NCBI GenBank assembly: GCA_003235365.1
Contig: QJWJ01000526.1
Location: 1-44,194 of the forward strand
DNA length: 44,194 bases
Reading direction: 5' to 3'
Origin: Deltaproteobacteria bacterium
GTDB lineage: Bacteria > Myxococcota_A > Polyangia > Polyangiales > Polyangiaceae
This document shows, piece by piece, positions 35,471 to 43,541 of this stretch (the stretch's first letter is position 1; each line of letters starts with the position of its first letter). Under the pieces are notes generated by a model, which did not search any database, was not told the DNA's origin, and saw only the letters and a list, made by a program, of their open reading frames with translations. The position numbers and the translations under genes were made by a program.

Positions 35471-37123
35471 ATGATGGGCTTGCGTAGAAGTTGGGCAGTC
35501 GTGCTTCCCCTCGCCGTCGGCATAGGCTGCACGGCCGGAAAACGGGCGCGCGATGACGACTCGAAGGTCTCTGCGAACCCGTCAGTGACGGCGGAGCCAT
35601 CCTCGCCGGCTCCGGTCGAGCCAGACGCGTCGTCGGGTACGACGGCCGCGGGCACTTCGCCTTCCGCGGACGTCCCCCCCGTCGGCTCGAGTGAACCTGC
35701 GATTGTCCCGGCAGCCCCACTGGGGTCTGGGGCTGAAGAACCGACGGAACCCGAGGTACCCCAACCGGTGTGCCCGCCCGACTGCGGACCGACGACGGAC
35801 GAGTTCTACGACAACGAGAAGCTTGCGACGATCCGTATCGAGATAGGCGAAGAGGCGCTCGATGGCTACCTACCCGAGGAGTGGCTGTATCGGCTGTTTG
35901 ATCTCCGCGATCAGTGTGACCGCGTGTACATCCGCTCGTCGTTTGCCTACGAGAGTCCTGATGGTGTGGGTGACGTTGCGTTGGACGACGTCGGGATTCG
36001 AGCGCGCGGCAGCATGGGCTTTGCCGTCAACGAGGCCAAGGGCTTCAAGCTCGACTTCCACAAGCCGTTCTACGAGGAAGCCAATCCGGAGTCGGAACGT
36101 CGTCGCTTTGCGGACATCAACCGCCTCAACACGTTGTCGTTGGAGCCCGCCCACTCGGCGGGGCTGGACTACGACGCCACGCACCTGTTCCAGTGCTTGA
36201 CGTACAAGCTGATGCGCGACTTCGACGTTCTGGCGCCGCAGTGCAATCATCTGAAGGTGTACGTCAATGGCGAGTACTACTCGCTGATGCAGAACGTCGA
36301 AGAGACGGATCACGGCAGGTTCTTGGCGCATCGTTTTGGCGCTACGGATGGCATCATGGTCAAGGCCGCGCCGTCGGTCAGCGCGTGCGGCTACAAGGAT
36401 GGTTCTGCTGACCTGACGTATCGTGGTGATGCGTTCGCCGACTATACGAGCCCGCAAATGTTCGACATCGAGCGCGGCACGGAAGCCGATCTCGAAGAGA
36501 AGCTGTTCCCGATGTTCAAATGCGCGGATCGTGGGGCGACGCCCGATGACGAGGAATACCGGTCGTGCATCAGTGATTGGCTCGACGTGGAAGAGTGGCT
36601 GCGGCTGATCGCCGCCGAGTCGATCATTCCCGAACTCGAGAGCCTCATGTACGACCGAAACATCAACCTGTACTTCCGCCGCGATGAGTCCGAGCCGAAC
36701 GGAGGCCGCTGGCTCGTCTCGATTTGGGACGTCGATGCGACCCTGAATGGTCAGCGCTGCAGTTCCGGCGGTGGGGGTGGGGGTGGGGGGTTCCCCGGAG
36801 GACCGGGGTCGGGCAGTTCTGGCGGCAGCGCTTGCGATCCCTTCAACTCGGTGTCGAGTTTGTTCCGGGGCAGTCGGTTGGATTTCGTCGATCGGCTGAC
36901 CACGGTTTTTCGCGACGAGTACTGCGAGGCGATGGTCTCCTTTCTGGACGACGTCTACTTGCCCTCGAAGATCGACGACATGGCAGGCGTGATGGAGCCG
37001 GCGATGGTGGACGAGCCGATCACGAGTCAGCAGACTTGGCAGGACGCCATCTCCACCACGCGTGGCTTCATCGAGTCGAATGGGCAGGCCATGCGCGACC
37101 TGGTCCAAGCGGCCTGCGACTGA
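35471..37123 (+). CDS. CotH-family kinase-like lipoprotein
   Basis: 550 residues from ATG 35471 (MMGLRRSWAVVLPLAVGIGC, lipobox Cys20). A Pro/Ser/Thr/Ala linker to about 100 precedes the CotH core: FYDNEKLATIRIEIGEEALD, GIRARGSMGFAVNEAKGFKL, RLNTLSLEPAHS, HLKVYVNGEYYSLMQNVEET, then SLMYDRNINLYFRRD and WLVSIWDVDATLNG (W419-D-V-D422). The last motif is the metal-binding W-D-x-D expected of CotH kinases, so unlike the 692-2464 paralogue this copy keeps the key acidic pair. Right after it is a run of Gly codons encoded by long G-tracts. CotH proteins phosphorylate partner proteins in spore coats; a surface or developmental role here is inference. An earlier GTG (35432) would put 13 residues before the signal. 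Confidence 0.88.
   Translation: MMGLRRSWAVVLPLAVGIGCTAGKRARDDDSKVSANPSVTAEPSSPAPVEPDASSGTTAAGTSPSADVPPVGSSEPAIVPAAPLGSGAEEPTEPEVPQPVCPPDCGPTTDEFYDNEKLATIRIEIGEEALDGYLPEEWLYRLFDLRDQCDRVYIRSSFAYESPDGVGDVALDDVGIRARGSMGFAVNEAKGFKLDFHKPFYEEANPESERRRFADINRLNTLSLEPAHSAGLDYDATHLFQCLTYKLMRDFDVLAPQCNHLKVYVNGEYYSLMQNVEETDHGRFLAHRFGATDGIMVKAAPSVSACGYKDGSADLTYRGDAFADYTSPQMFDIERGTEADLEEKLFPMFKCADRGATPDDEEYRSCISDWLDVEEWLRLIAAESIIPELESLMYDRNINLYFRRDESEPNGGRWLVSIWDVDATLNGQRCSSGGGGGGGGFPGGPGSGSSGGSACDPFNSVSSLFRGSRLDFVDRLTTVFRDEYCEAMVSFLDDVYLPSKIDDMAGVMEPAMVDEPITSQQTWQDAISTTRGFIESNGQAMRDLVQAACD
36773..36790 (+). repeat. In-gene G-tracts (possible G-quadruplex or slippage site)
   Basis: Runs of five, five and six G separated by single T encode part of a poly-Gly linker in the CotH gene just after W-D-V-D. 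Such runs are prone to slippage and can fold as a quadruplex. Loss or gain of one base would frameshift the C-terminal ~110 residues. Confidence 0.55.
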
Positions 37124-37446
37124 GGACCGGAGAACCGAGCCGGCGCGTTCCGAGGCGTACACACCGCTCTTGACCGTGCACCGGTCCCGGGGGAGACTGC
37201 CCCGCACTGTGAAGATCAGAAGCTCGCGTTGAACTTTCTCGTGCGTGTGCCGGCGTTGCGTGGTCGACGTCAGTCCCTCATGCCGACTGCAGTGGCCGCC
37301 TGATCGCGGCGCAACGCAGCCCCGGTGGAGCAGACAGAGCTCCCGGGTAACCGATCCCAGACGAGCAAGATGCCCGGCTCAGCCCGCCGGCGGGACCCTG
37401 CGGTTGGACGCCGCTCCCCGTCGAAAACCGCCCGCCCTCGAAAACC
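37124..37446. other. Intergenic region upstream of hflX
   Basis: 323 bases with no supported gene. GGACCGG just after the CotH stop is complementary to CCGGTCC about 55 bases on, a weak long-loop hairpin. Two TCGAAAACC words lie directly before the hflX ATG. Confidence 0.45.
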
Positions 37447-38766
37447 ATGCCCAATCAAACCGACCTTCTCCACCCCACCGCTGCCCCGACGAAGCGCGCC
37501 ATCGCCGTTGGCGTCGTGCTGCCAGACTCGAATGAAGACGAAGCCCGTGCCTCGCTGTCCGAACTCGTGAAACTGCTCGAAGGTCTCGGCATTCTCGTCG
37601 TCGCCGAGGTCTTTCAAAAGCGTCCGACGCCGGGGGTGCTCGGATCGGGCAAGATCGAGGAGATGCGCGAGCTGTTGGGCCATCGGCCAGCGCTGGAAGA
37701 CGACGAGTCGGAGCCCGAGCCGTCCGAGCTGCACGCTGACCTGGTAGCCATCGATACCGAGGTGCGCCCTGGAGACGCCCACTCCCTGGAAAAACGCTTG
37801 GGGGTAGAAGTCATGGACCGGACCGGCGTCATCCTGGAGGTCTTCCAACAGCGCGCCCACACCCAAGCCGCCAAGCTCGAGATCGAAATCGCGAGGCTGC
37901 TCTACAACGCTCCTCGCCAACGGGATGACGACTCGCTGGAAGGGCGAGTCGGAGGCGGTGGCCGCGGCGGTAGGGGACATACGAATGCCGAACTTGCAAA
38001 ACAGGCGCTCCGAGAGCGGGTTGCAAAACTGCGTCGCGATTTGGAGGCGGTGCAGAGGGCGAACGCCTCGAGACGCGCGCGTCGGGCGATGCTCCCCACT
38101 GCTGCGCTGATTGGCTACACGAATGCCGGCAAATCGTCTTGGATGCGTGCCCTGACTGGCAGTGAAGTGCTGGTCGAGGACAAGCTGTTCGCCACGTTGG
38201 GTACGACGGTGCGGGTGATGCAACCGAAGACGTCGCCTCGAACGCTCGTTTCGGACACGGTTGGGTTCGTGCGTAATCTGCCCCATGGTCTGGTGGCGTC
38301 GTTCAAGGCCACGCTCGACGAGGCGCGGGATGCGGACCTGCTGCTCATCGTCGCGGATGCCTCAGACCCCCAAATGTACGCCCACCTCGAGGTGACCCGT
38401 GAGGTCCTCGGCGAAATCGAAGCCGACCAGCTGCCCTCGGTGCTCGTGCTCAACAAGCTCGACCTCGTCGACGCCGAACGTCGTGCTGAGCTGGCTGCAG
38501 AGTTCCCCGAGGCGCTGCTGGTCAGCTCCCGCCGATCTGAGGACGTGACGCGGTTACGGCAGGCGGTCCTCGAGTTCTTCGACGGACAGATGATCGATCT
38601 CGACCTCGTCGTTCCGTATTCGGCGTTGGGGCTCCTGCCGCAGATCCACGAACAAGCTCGTGTCGTCGAGGAGCGCTACGGGGAAGGGGGGGCTGAGCTG
38701 GCTGTCCGCGCGCTGCCCGTCGTCGCCGGGCAGCTCCGGTCCTTGGTGGGCGGGGTTGCTCCCTGA
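37447..38766 (+). CDS. hflX: Ribosome-associated GTPase HflX
   Basis: 439 residues. HflX binds the large ribosomal subunit and splits stalled ribosomes, hydrolysing GTP in the cytoplasm. The N-terminal HflX domain includes EVFQKRPTPGVLGSGKIEEM and TGVILEVFQQRAHTQAAKLE, with the coiled coil around 185-212 (LRERVAKLRRDLEAVQRANA). The G domain has G1 GYTNAGKSS (223-231), switch I with LFATLGTTVR, G3 DTVGF (270-274) and G4 NKLD (336-339), followed by VVPYSALGLLPQIHEQARVV near the C-terminus. A Gly/Arg-rich patch (GRVGGGGRGGRGHTN) precedes the coiled coil, as in many homologues. It is flanked by unrelated lipoprotein and histone-like genes. Confidence 0.97.
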   Translation: MPNQTDLLHPTAAPTKRAIAVGVVLPDSNEDEARASLSELVKLLEGLGILVVAEVFQKRPTPGVLGSGKIEEMRELLGHRPALEDDESEPEPSELHADLVAIDTEVRPGDAHSLEKRLGVEVMDRTGVILEVFQQRAHTQAAKLEIEIARLLYNAPRQRDDDSLEGRVGGGGRGGRGHTNAELAKQALRERVAKLRRDLEAVQRANASRRARRAMLPTAALIGYTNAGKSSWMRALTGSEVLVEDKLFATLGTTVRVMQPKTSPRTLVSDTVGFVRNLPHGLVASFKATLDEARDADLLLIVADASDPQMYAHLEVTREVLGEIEADQLPSVLVLNKLDLVDAERRAELAAEFPEALLVSSRRSEDVTRLRQAVLEFFDGQMIDLDLVVPYSALGLLPQIHEQARVVEERYGEGGAELAVRALPVVAGQLRSLVGGVAP

Positions 38767-39490
38767 GTCGCTGAGATTCCGCATCATTTCACGGTGGCTG
38801 GGCCGCGTGAACGGCAGTCGCGTCAAGCCGAAGGGACGTCTGTGGGTCACCCGTCGTCGGACGGGCTGGTGTTCGCGGCATCCGCGTGGTTCGCGCCTGC
38901 AGGGAACTCTCCCGACCCACCACGGCTGCCAGGTCACGGAGCATCGCCTCACACATGGAGCGAATGGTGTGACCATTTCACGGGCGCAGGCATGCCGCGT
39001 ACACCACGGGGCGCGAGCTGAGCGAGGGCTGACTCGCTTCCCGACGTCCCTCTGGTCGCCGACTGACCGAGACTCCTCGCTCGGAGCGTTGATGCGACGT
39101 GGAACCTTTCTTCGATATCTACGGACGTGCGAGACGTCACCGGAACGCCCTGTTTGCCGGCATTTTTGTGCGAACTGCCCGCCTCGATGAAACGCCATGG
39201 CCCGCCCTCACCCGCACCCTACCCTCGAAGCGCTGGCGCCGCGCGATGTCCCCAAGCCGTAGGCACCCATGGGGTGCGTGCTCGGGGTGAGGTGCAGAGG
39301 CACGACCCGCAGGCGTGGGCTTGTTGCGTTGGTAGTCCGATGAGGTGTGACTCGCGACGCACATCGCGACTCTGTTTCGAGTGAGAGAGTTGATCAAAGC
39401 GTTGGTCGTAGATGGACGAACGGTACGAGTCGCTGTTATGCTTTCTGCCAATCGTGCCGACAGTGGTGCGAAGCTATCAGGGAGCCGCGC
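38767..39490. other. Intergenic region upstream of the histone-like gene
   Basis: 724 bases without a gene I can support. CCCGTC-GTCG-GACGGG and GCACCC-ATG-GGGTGC are small hairpins, and CCTCACCC/GGGTGAGG words near 39212 and 39288 are complementary. A promoter candidate is listed separately at 39413-39442. Confidence 0.45.
39413..39442 (+). promoter_or_regulatory. Candidate promoter for the histone-like gene
   Basis: TGGACG (39413-39418) and TATGCT (39437-39442) are 18 bases apart, with TG at 39434-39435 forming an extended -10. The spacing fits a housekeeping sigma factor, about 50 bases upstream of ATG 39491. The -35 match is weak. Confidence 0.3.
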
Positions 39491-39931
39491 ATGGCGAAGA
39501 AGTCCTCGAAGAAGAAGCCAGCAAAGAAGGCCGCCAAGAAGAAGGCAGCCAAGAAGAAGGTTGCAAAGAAGGCAACCAAGAAGGCGTCGAAGAAGAAGGT
39601 GACCAAGAAGGCAGCGAAGAAAGCAGCCAAGAAGGTCGCCAAGAAGGTCGCCAAGAAAGCGGCGAAGAAGGTCGCCAAGAAGGCAGCCAAGAAAAAGACA
39701 GCCAAAAAGAAGGCAACCAAGGCCGTGGCCGCAGCGGCAGCTCCGGCGAAGAAGGTCGCCAAGAAGAAGGCAGCCAAGAAGAAGGCAGCCAAGAAGAAGG
39801 TAGCCGAGATGGTGGAGGCTCCCGTTGAAGTGGCACCGCCGCCGGTCGAAGAAGAAGAAGAAGAAGTGGTTGCGTCCGAGCCCGTCGAGGCTGAGGAGCC
39901 CACGGAAGTCGACGAACCCGTCGCCGACTGA
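39491..39931 (+). CDS. Histone H1-like lysine-rich DNA-binding protein
   Basis: 146 residues. The first ~105 are almost only Lys, Ala, Val and Thr in KKAAKK/KKVAKK units (for example KKAAKKVAKKVAKKAAKKVA). An acidic tail follows (VEEEEEEVVASEPVEAEEPT) to the C-terminus. This resembles H1-like nucleoid proteins found in several bacteria, including myxobacteria, which bind DNA through the basic arm. The acidic tail may modulate binding or make protein contacts. AGGGAG lies six bases before ATG 39491; upstream frame residues are unrelated. The repetitive codons (mostly AAG, with GCC, GTC and a few ACC) make the plus strand read as Glu/Gly-rich peptides in another frame, which I treat as shadow. 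Confidence 0.88.
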   Translation: MAKKSSKKKPAKKAAKKKAAKKKVAKKATKKASKKKVTKKAAKKAAKKVAKKVAKKAAKKVAKKAAKKKTAKKKATKAVAAAAAPAKKVAKKKAAKKKAAKKKVAEMVEAPVEVAPPPVEEEEEEVVASEPVEAEEPTEVDEPVAD

Positions 39932-40184
39932 TCCGCGTCGGGTCCAGTCGAGCGCGCGCGGTCTGGCGGCAGAAGCATCGAGCTCGTGGCGGGTGGGTCT
40001 TATCGAAGACCGCTCGCCGAACCCTCGTACCGCCGCCGATCGCGGTCGCGACGCGGGTCTACCAGTCTCCGCTCGACGGAAGGTAGGCCCTCAACGGGCC
40101 CTGGCCAACGGCGGCCGCGCCAACGGCTCGACACCGTACCTGGCGGCGGGTCCCCTCTCGCTGCTCCTCCCTCGCGTCGCGGCT

Positions 40185-40210
40185 CCCGCCGCACGTCGGA
40201 GTGCGGCGGG
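40185..40210. terminator. Perfect 10-bp hairpin between convergent genes
   Basis: CCCGCCGCAC (40185-40194) and GTGCGGCGGG (40201-40210) with a 6-base loop. It is 17 bases from the stop of the minus-strand DsbA-like gene and downstream of the plus-strand histone-like gene. A strong GC stem without a T-run. Confidence 0.6.
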
Positions 40211-40227
40211 GTCATCTGATACGCCCG

Positions 40228-41271
40228 TCAGCTGCCGCCGAGGGCTGCGTCGATCTCGCCGGAGACGGCGGCGAAGTCCGTCGGGTTGCCGACTCGCTTG
40301 CCGTTGACGAACATCGTAGGCGTGCCTTGCACTGCGACCTGCTCGCCCATCGAAAAGTCGCTCTTCACTCGCGCCTCGTGCTGCTTGCTGTCGAGTTCGG
40401 ACTTGAACTTGGTCATGTCGAGGCCGAGCTCTTTGCCGTAGCCTTCGAGCGAGTCGCGGTCGAGCTGCTGCTGGTTGGCAAACATCTTGTCGTGGAACTC
40501 CCAGAACTTGCCCTGAGAGTGTGCCGCCATCGATGCCTCTGCGGCACCTTGGGCATTCTGGTGGAACGACAGCGGAAAGTGGCGGAACACGAAGCGCACC
40601 TTATCCGCGTACTTCTCTTTGAGCTGCGTGGTCACGTTTGCGGCGCGCGAGCAGTACGGACACTGAAAGTCCGAGAACTCGACCACGGTCACCTTCGCGT
40701 CGGCGGGGCCGAAGGACGGTGCGTCAGCTGCAGCGATCGTGGCTTGCTGCTCGGCTCCGAGCGGCTGGTTCGCCATCTCCTGCTTTTTCAGATCGGCGAT
40801 GATCTCGTCGACGTGTTCGAGCATCGACGTGCACTGCTCAGGCGGGAACGACTTGGTCTTCTCCGTCACCATCTTGCAGCTGTCTTCGTTGACACCCGCG
40901 CAGAGCTTCGCGACGAGGTCATTGCAGTTCTTGCCCAGTGCCTTGAGCTTGGTCTGCGTCTGAGCAAAGTCTTTGATGCCGGCTTTGCATGCGCCGTCGG
41001 ACAACAATCCCAGGATGGTCTTGGCGTTGCCACAGGTTTGAGAGTCTTTGCCAGCTTCGTCGCAAAGCTTGCTGGCGAGGTCGCCGCAGGGTCCGGCCGG
41101 AGCCTTGTCGTCGCCCTTGTCAGCAGCGCCCTTGTCTTCTGCGCCCTTCTCCGCTTCGGCTTTGGCCGCGGTTGCTTCGCCTTCCTTTTGCAGCTTCTTG
41201 CAACCGATGCTGCCGAGTACTGCGGTGAGGGCCAAGACGCCGAGCAGGCGGGAGTGTTTGTAGTTCATCAT
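40228..41271 (-). CDS. DsbA-type thioredoxin-fold lipoprotein with extra N-terminal Cys-rich domain
   Basis: 347 residues. The signal ends TAVLGSIGC (Cys24), followed by a Lys/Glu/Ala-rich linker. Residues ~61-150 hold eight cysteines in two related blocks (PCGDLASKLCDEAGKDSQTC and NCNDLVAKLCAGVNEDSCKM). The thioredoxin-like part follows: KVTVVEFSDFQCPYCSRAAN with active site CPYC (204-207), RFVFRHFPLSFHQNAQGAAE, and the cis-Pro loop AVQGTPTMFVNGKRVG. It should form, isomerise or shuffle disulfides in envelope proteins. This would be useful for the many Cys-rich lipoproteins in this window, a link that is inference. The duplicated Cys blocks are unusual for DsbA. AAGGA precedes ATG 41271, with a second ATG at 41268. 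Confidence 0.85.
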   Translation of the reverse strand: MMNYKHSRLLGVLALTAVLGSIGCKKLQKEGEATAAKAEAEKGAEDKGAADKGDDKAPAGPCGDLASKLCDEAGKDSQTCGNAKTILGLLSDGACKAGIKDFAQTQTKLKALGKNCNDLVAKLCAGVNEDSCKMVTEKTKSFPPEQCTSMLEHVDEIIADLKKQEMANQPLGAEQQATIAAADAPSFGPADAKVTVVEFSDFQCPYCSRAANVTTQLKEKYADKVRFVFRHFPLSFHQNAQGAAEASMAAHSQGKFWEFHDKMFANQQQLDRDSLEGYGKELGLDMTKFKSELDSKQHEARVKSDFSMGEQVAVQGTPTMFVNGKRVGNPTDFAAVSGEIDAALGGS

Positions 41272-41675
41272 GTGGGTGTCCTTTGCCAGTGGCGGGGGTG
41301 TAGCGGGCCAACCGGCGCGGGGCAATACGATTCCTTGCACTGTTAAATGTTGCGCACACTCATCGGGAACGCCGTCGCGCCCGCAAGGGCCAAGCCCTGA
41401 GAGTTGCACGGATTGACATGGCGCTGGCGGCGCGCTTCACTCTTTTGATGCTTCCCCCAAAACCCCCGTCAACGGTGCTGATTCAGGCTCTTACCGCCTT
41501 TCGGGCTGTTGGCGCGGCGTTTGCCACCCCGCTGCTCCTTGGGTTTCGTCGACGCCGGTCGAGGGGCGCGATCCGGGTCCGGCGAGCCGACGCCAGTCAG
41601 AGTCGAATCGACTGCAATCACGCAACGTCGCGGGTGGTCGATGCCGTCGAGGGGGAGAGGCCGCGAGTGTCGAAC
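41272..41675. other. Divergent intergenic region
   Basis: 404 bases between the DsbA-like gene and the propeller lipoprotein. The frame upstream of 41676 is open but Arg/Ala-rich, without homology-like sequence. I see no gene or clear structure beyond likely promoters that I cannot place. Confidence 0.45.
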
Positions 41676-42815
41676 ATGGGGACGAGTTCGATTACGCACG
41701 GCGTTACTGGGGGGCAGTGGGCGAACTTGGCCCCAGCTGCGTCCAGATCGAACAGGTGGCGGGGCGGACTGCTCGTCGCGGCGGTCCTGACGACGCTGGC
41801 TTGTGACGACAAGTTGGGCGTCGTGGGTCAACACCTCGATGGGGGGGACGAGGACAGCGGGCCTTCTGTGCTGGACGCCGATTGGGAGATCGTGGCTGAA
41901 GAACTGCCCCAGGCGCTGTTTTCGGTGTGGGGCACGACCGCGGACGACATCTGGGTCGTCGGATCCGACGCGGGCGACGGTCCACTGGTCATGCACTACG
42001 ACGGCAAAGGGTGGGACGTGCTCGACACCGGGGCGGAGGGCGATCTGTGGTGGGTGTCTGGTGAGGGGGATGAAGTTTGGATGTCCGGCGCGAATGGCCT
42101 GGTGTTGCGCTACGACCGCAGCGACGAGCAATTCGAGGCATTCGAGCTCGACAGTCCTATCACTGCGTTCGGAGTTCAACCCTTCGCTGCGGACGATGTG
42201 TGGGCGGTAGGGGGCGAGTTCATGGGCGACGTGGGGCGTGCCGCTTATCATTTCGATGGTGAGCAGTTCAGCGAGGTCGACGTCCCGAGTGATGGCGCGA
42301 AGGACCCCGTGCCGCCGTTCTTCAAGATTTGGGGGCGCTCCAGTGACGACTTGTGGATCGTCGGCTTTGGTACGTCGGCCTACCACAAGCAGGGCGACGA
42401 TTGGCAGCTGCTCGACGTGCCGACGGGGCGACGCCTGTTTACCGTACACGGCAATGACGACTACGTTGCTGCCGTCGGTGGCAGTGTCAGCGGGCTGCTC
42501 GTCGAGTTCGACGGTGATGAGCTGGTCGACGTCACACCCGACGCCATGCCTCAAATGAACGGCATTTGGGTCCAGCCCAACGGCGATGCGATTGCCGGCG
42601 GATTTGGAGGGTTCATCTACGAACGCGTCGAGGGGGAGTGGCAAGAAGTGCTCGACGTCCCCTTCACGCCACGCGACTACCACGCCGTGTTCGTCGATTC
42701 CGACGGGGGGCAGTGGGCGGTCGGGGGGCAAGTGACCGCGCCCCCGTACAGTGGCGGGATCCTCGCTCATCGAGGCGCGAAGGTCGCCAAGACCGGGCTA
42801 CCTGCCTCGCGTTGA
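41676..42815 (+). CDS. WD/kelch-like beta-propeller lipoprotein
   Basis: 379 residues. The signal ends LLVAAVLTTLAC (Cys43), then a short Asp/Gly linker. Six or seven blades share an S-x-W-G-x-x-x-D-D-I/L-W-V/I-V-G core: LFSVWGTTADDIWVVGSD, WWVSGEGDEVWMSGANGLVL, FGVQPFAADDVWAVGGE, FKIWGRSSDDLWIVGFG, MNGIWVQPNGDAIAGGFGGF, HAVFVDSDGGQWAVGGQ. Such proteins are common surface lipoproteins in myxobacteria. No catalytic motif is seen. The chosen ATG follows a GGGGGAGAGG stretch, but it is about 15 bases off, so the start is somewhat uncertain. The phased repeat array begins about 50 bases after the stop. Confidence 0.78.
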   Translation: MGTSSITHGVTGGQWANLAPAASRSNRWRGGLLVAAVLTTLACDDKLGVVGQHLDGGDEDSGPSVLDADWEIVAEELPQALFSVWGTTADDIWVVGSDAGDGPLVMHYDGKGWDVLDTGAEGDLWWVSGEGDEVWMSGANGLVLRYDRSDEQFEAFELDSPITAFGVQPFAADDVWAVGGEFMGDVGRAAYHFDGEQFSEVDVPSDGAKDPVPPFFKIWGRSSDDLWIVGFGTSAYHKQGDDWQLLDVPTGRRLFTVHGNDDYVAAVGGSVSGLLVEFDGDELVDVTPDAMPQMNGIWVQPNGDAIAGGFGGFIYERVEGEWQEVLDVPFTPRDYHAVFVDSDGGQWAVGGQVTAPPYSGGILAHRGAKVAKTGLPASR

Positions 42816-42867
42816 CCACCGATCGAGCCGCGCCATGCCCCCTGCCACGTCCGGACACGCGGCGTCG

Positions 42868-43255
42868 GGTTTCAAACTCGCCGGCGTTGCCGCCGAGTGC
42901 CCATCTTCGAGTTGAAACTCTCCGCACCGCCCCAGTGTTCGCGTTTTTTGAGTTGAAACTCCTCGACGCCTCCGCCCGGCGGGCTCTTTTGGAGTTGAAA
43001 CTCCCGCAAACACCGCCTGACGGGCCCTTTTCGAGTTGAAACTCTCCGCACCGCCTCAGGTGTTCGCACTTTTCGAGTTAGAACTCCCCACAGACACCGC
43101 CCGACGGGCTGTTTGCGAGTTGAAACTCTCTGCACCGCCCCAGGTGTTCGCGTTTTTCGAGTTGAAACTCCCCGCGTACACCGCCCCGACGGGCTGTGTA
43201 AGAGTTGAATCTCTCTCCCGGTGCCGACCGGGGCCTGGTCGGCCAGTTTCAACTC
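42868..43255 (+). repeat. Phased array of ten GAGTTGAAACTC-like sites, period ~42 bp
   Basis: Sites start at 42868, 42909, 42950, 42992, 43033, 43075, 43117, 43159, 43202 and 43244. Six are exactly GAGTTGAAACTC (42909, 42950, 42992, 43033, 43117, 43159). The sites at 43075 and 43202 are close variants, and the two ends (GGTTTCAAACTC and CAGTTTCAACTC) match 9 of 12. The core GAGTT-GA-AACTC is an inverted repeat. Intervals are 41, 41, 42, 41, 42, 42, 42, 43 and 42. A short T-tract precedes most sites. Spacers alternate between two kinds: CGCACCGCC..GTGTTCGC.. (after sites 42909, 43033, 43117) and ..CACCGCC.GACGGGC.. (after 42950, 42992, 43075, 43159). It is not a CRISPR array. Confidence 0.85.
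43223..43243. repeat. Hairpin between the last two array sites
   Basis: GCCGACC (43223-43229) and GGTCGGC (43237-43243) flank a 7-base loop. It occupies the final spacer of the array, directly against the last site (43244-43255). Confidence 0.5.
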
Positions 43256-43541
43256 GGGGGAGCACCTCTTACTCTGCGTACGGCACATGCCCCCCGATCC
43301 GGGACTCAGGCAAGCCACATCGCAGCATCGATCGGTGATCGCTTGGCGCGTGGCTGCGCGCAGTTCCCTGCCCCGGGTTCGGGTTCGGGTGTGGTGTCGG
43401 TTTCGGGACCGGCTTCGGGCTCGGTAATGGGGAGCGGGCCGCGCTGCTGGCGCAGTGCGCGGACTCGGCTTCGCGGTGCCCTGCGGCTATGTCGTGTCGT
43501 ATTTCGGCGTCAGCCTTCTGAATCCGGCAGCGAGCGCGCCC

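Larger units (their letters stand above)
42816..43541. other. Gene-free region with phased repeat array
   Basis: 726 bases between the propeller gene and the transposase. The array occupies 42868-43255. Beyond it (about 43370-43425) is a degenerate GGTTCGG/GGTTTCGGG minisatellite-like stretch. Open frames on both strands through the array arise because its period is a multiple of three, and I do not call them genes. Confidence 0.7.

Noticed and set aside
39412..39828. Glu/Gly/Gln-rich alternative-frame peptide over the histone-like gene
   Set aside because: A simple frame shadow of AAG/GCC repeats. The Lys-rich frame has the ribosome site and known family character.
42868..43255. CRISPR array
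   Set aside because: The repeat is only 12 bp, the spacers are related to each other in two families rather than unique, and no cas gene is present.
42566..43338. Repeat-containing open frames on both strands across the array
   Set aside because: They are open because the ~42-bp period is a multiple of three. There are no signals, ribosome sites or domain matches, and both strands are equally open.
43376..43425. GGTTCGG minisatellite as an origin or telomere-like repeat
   Set aside because: Only a few degenerate units, with no AT-rich segment, DnaA-box-like words or replication gene nearby.
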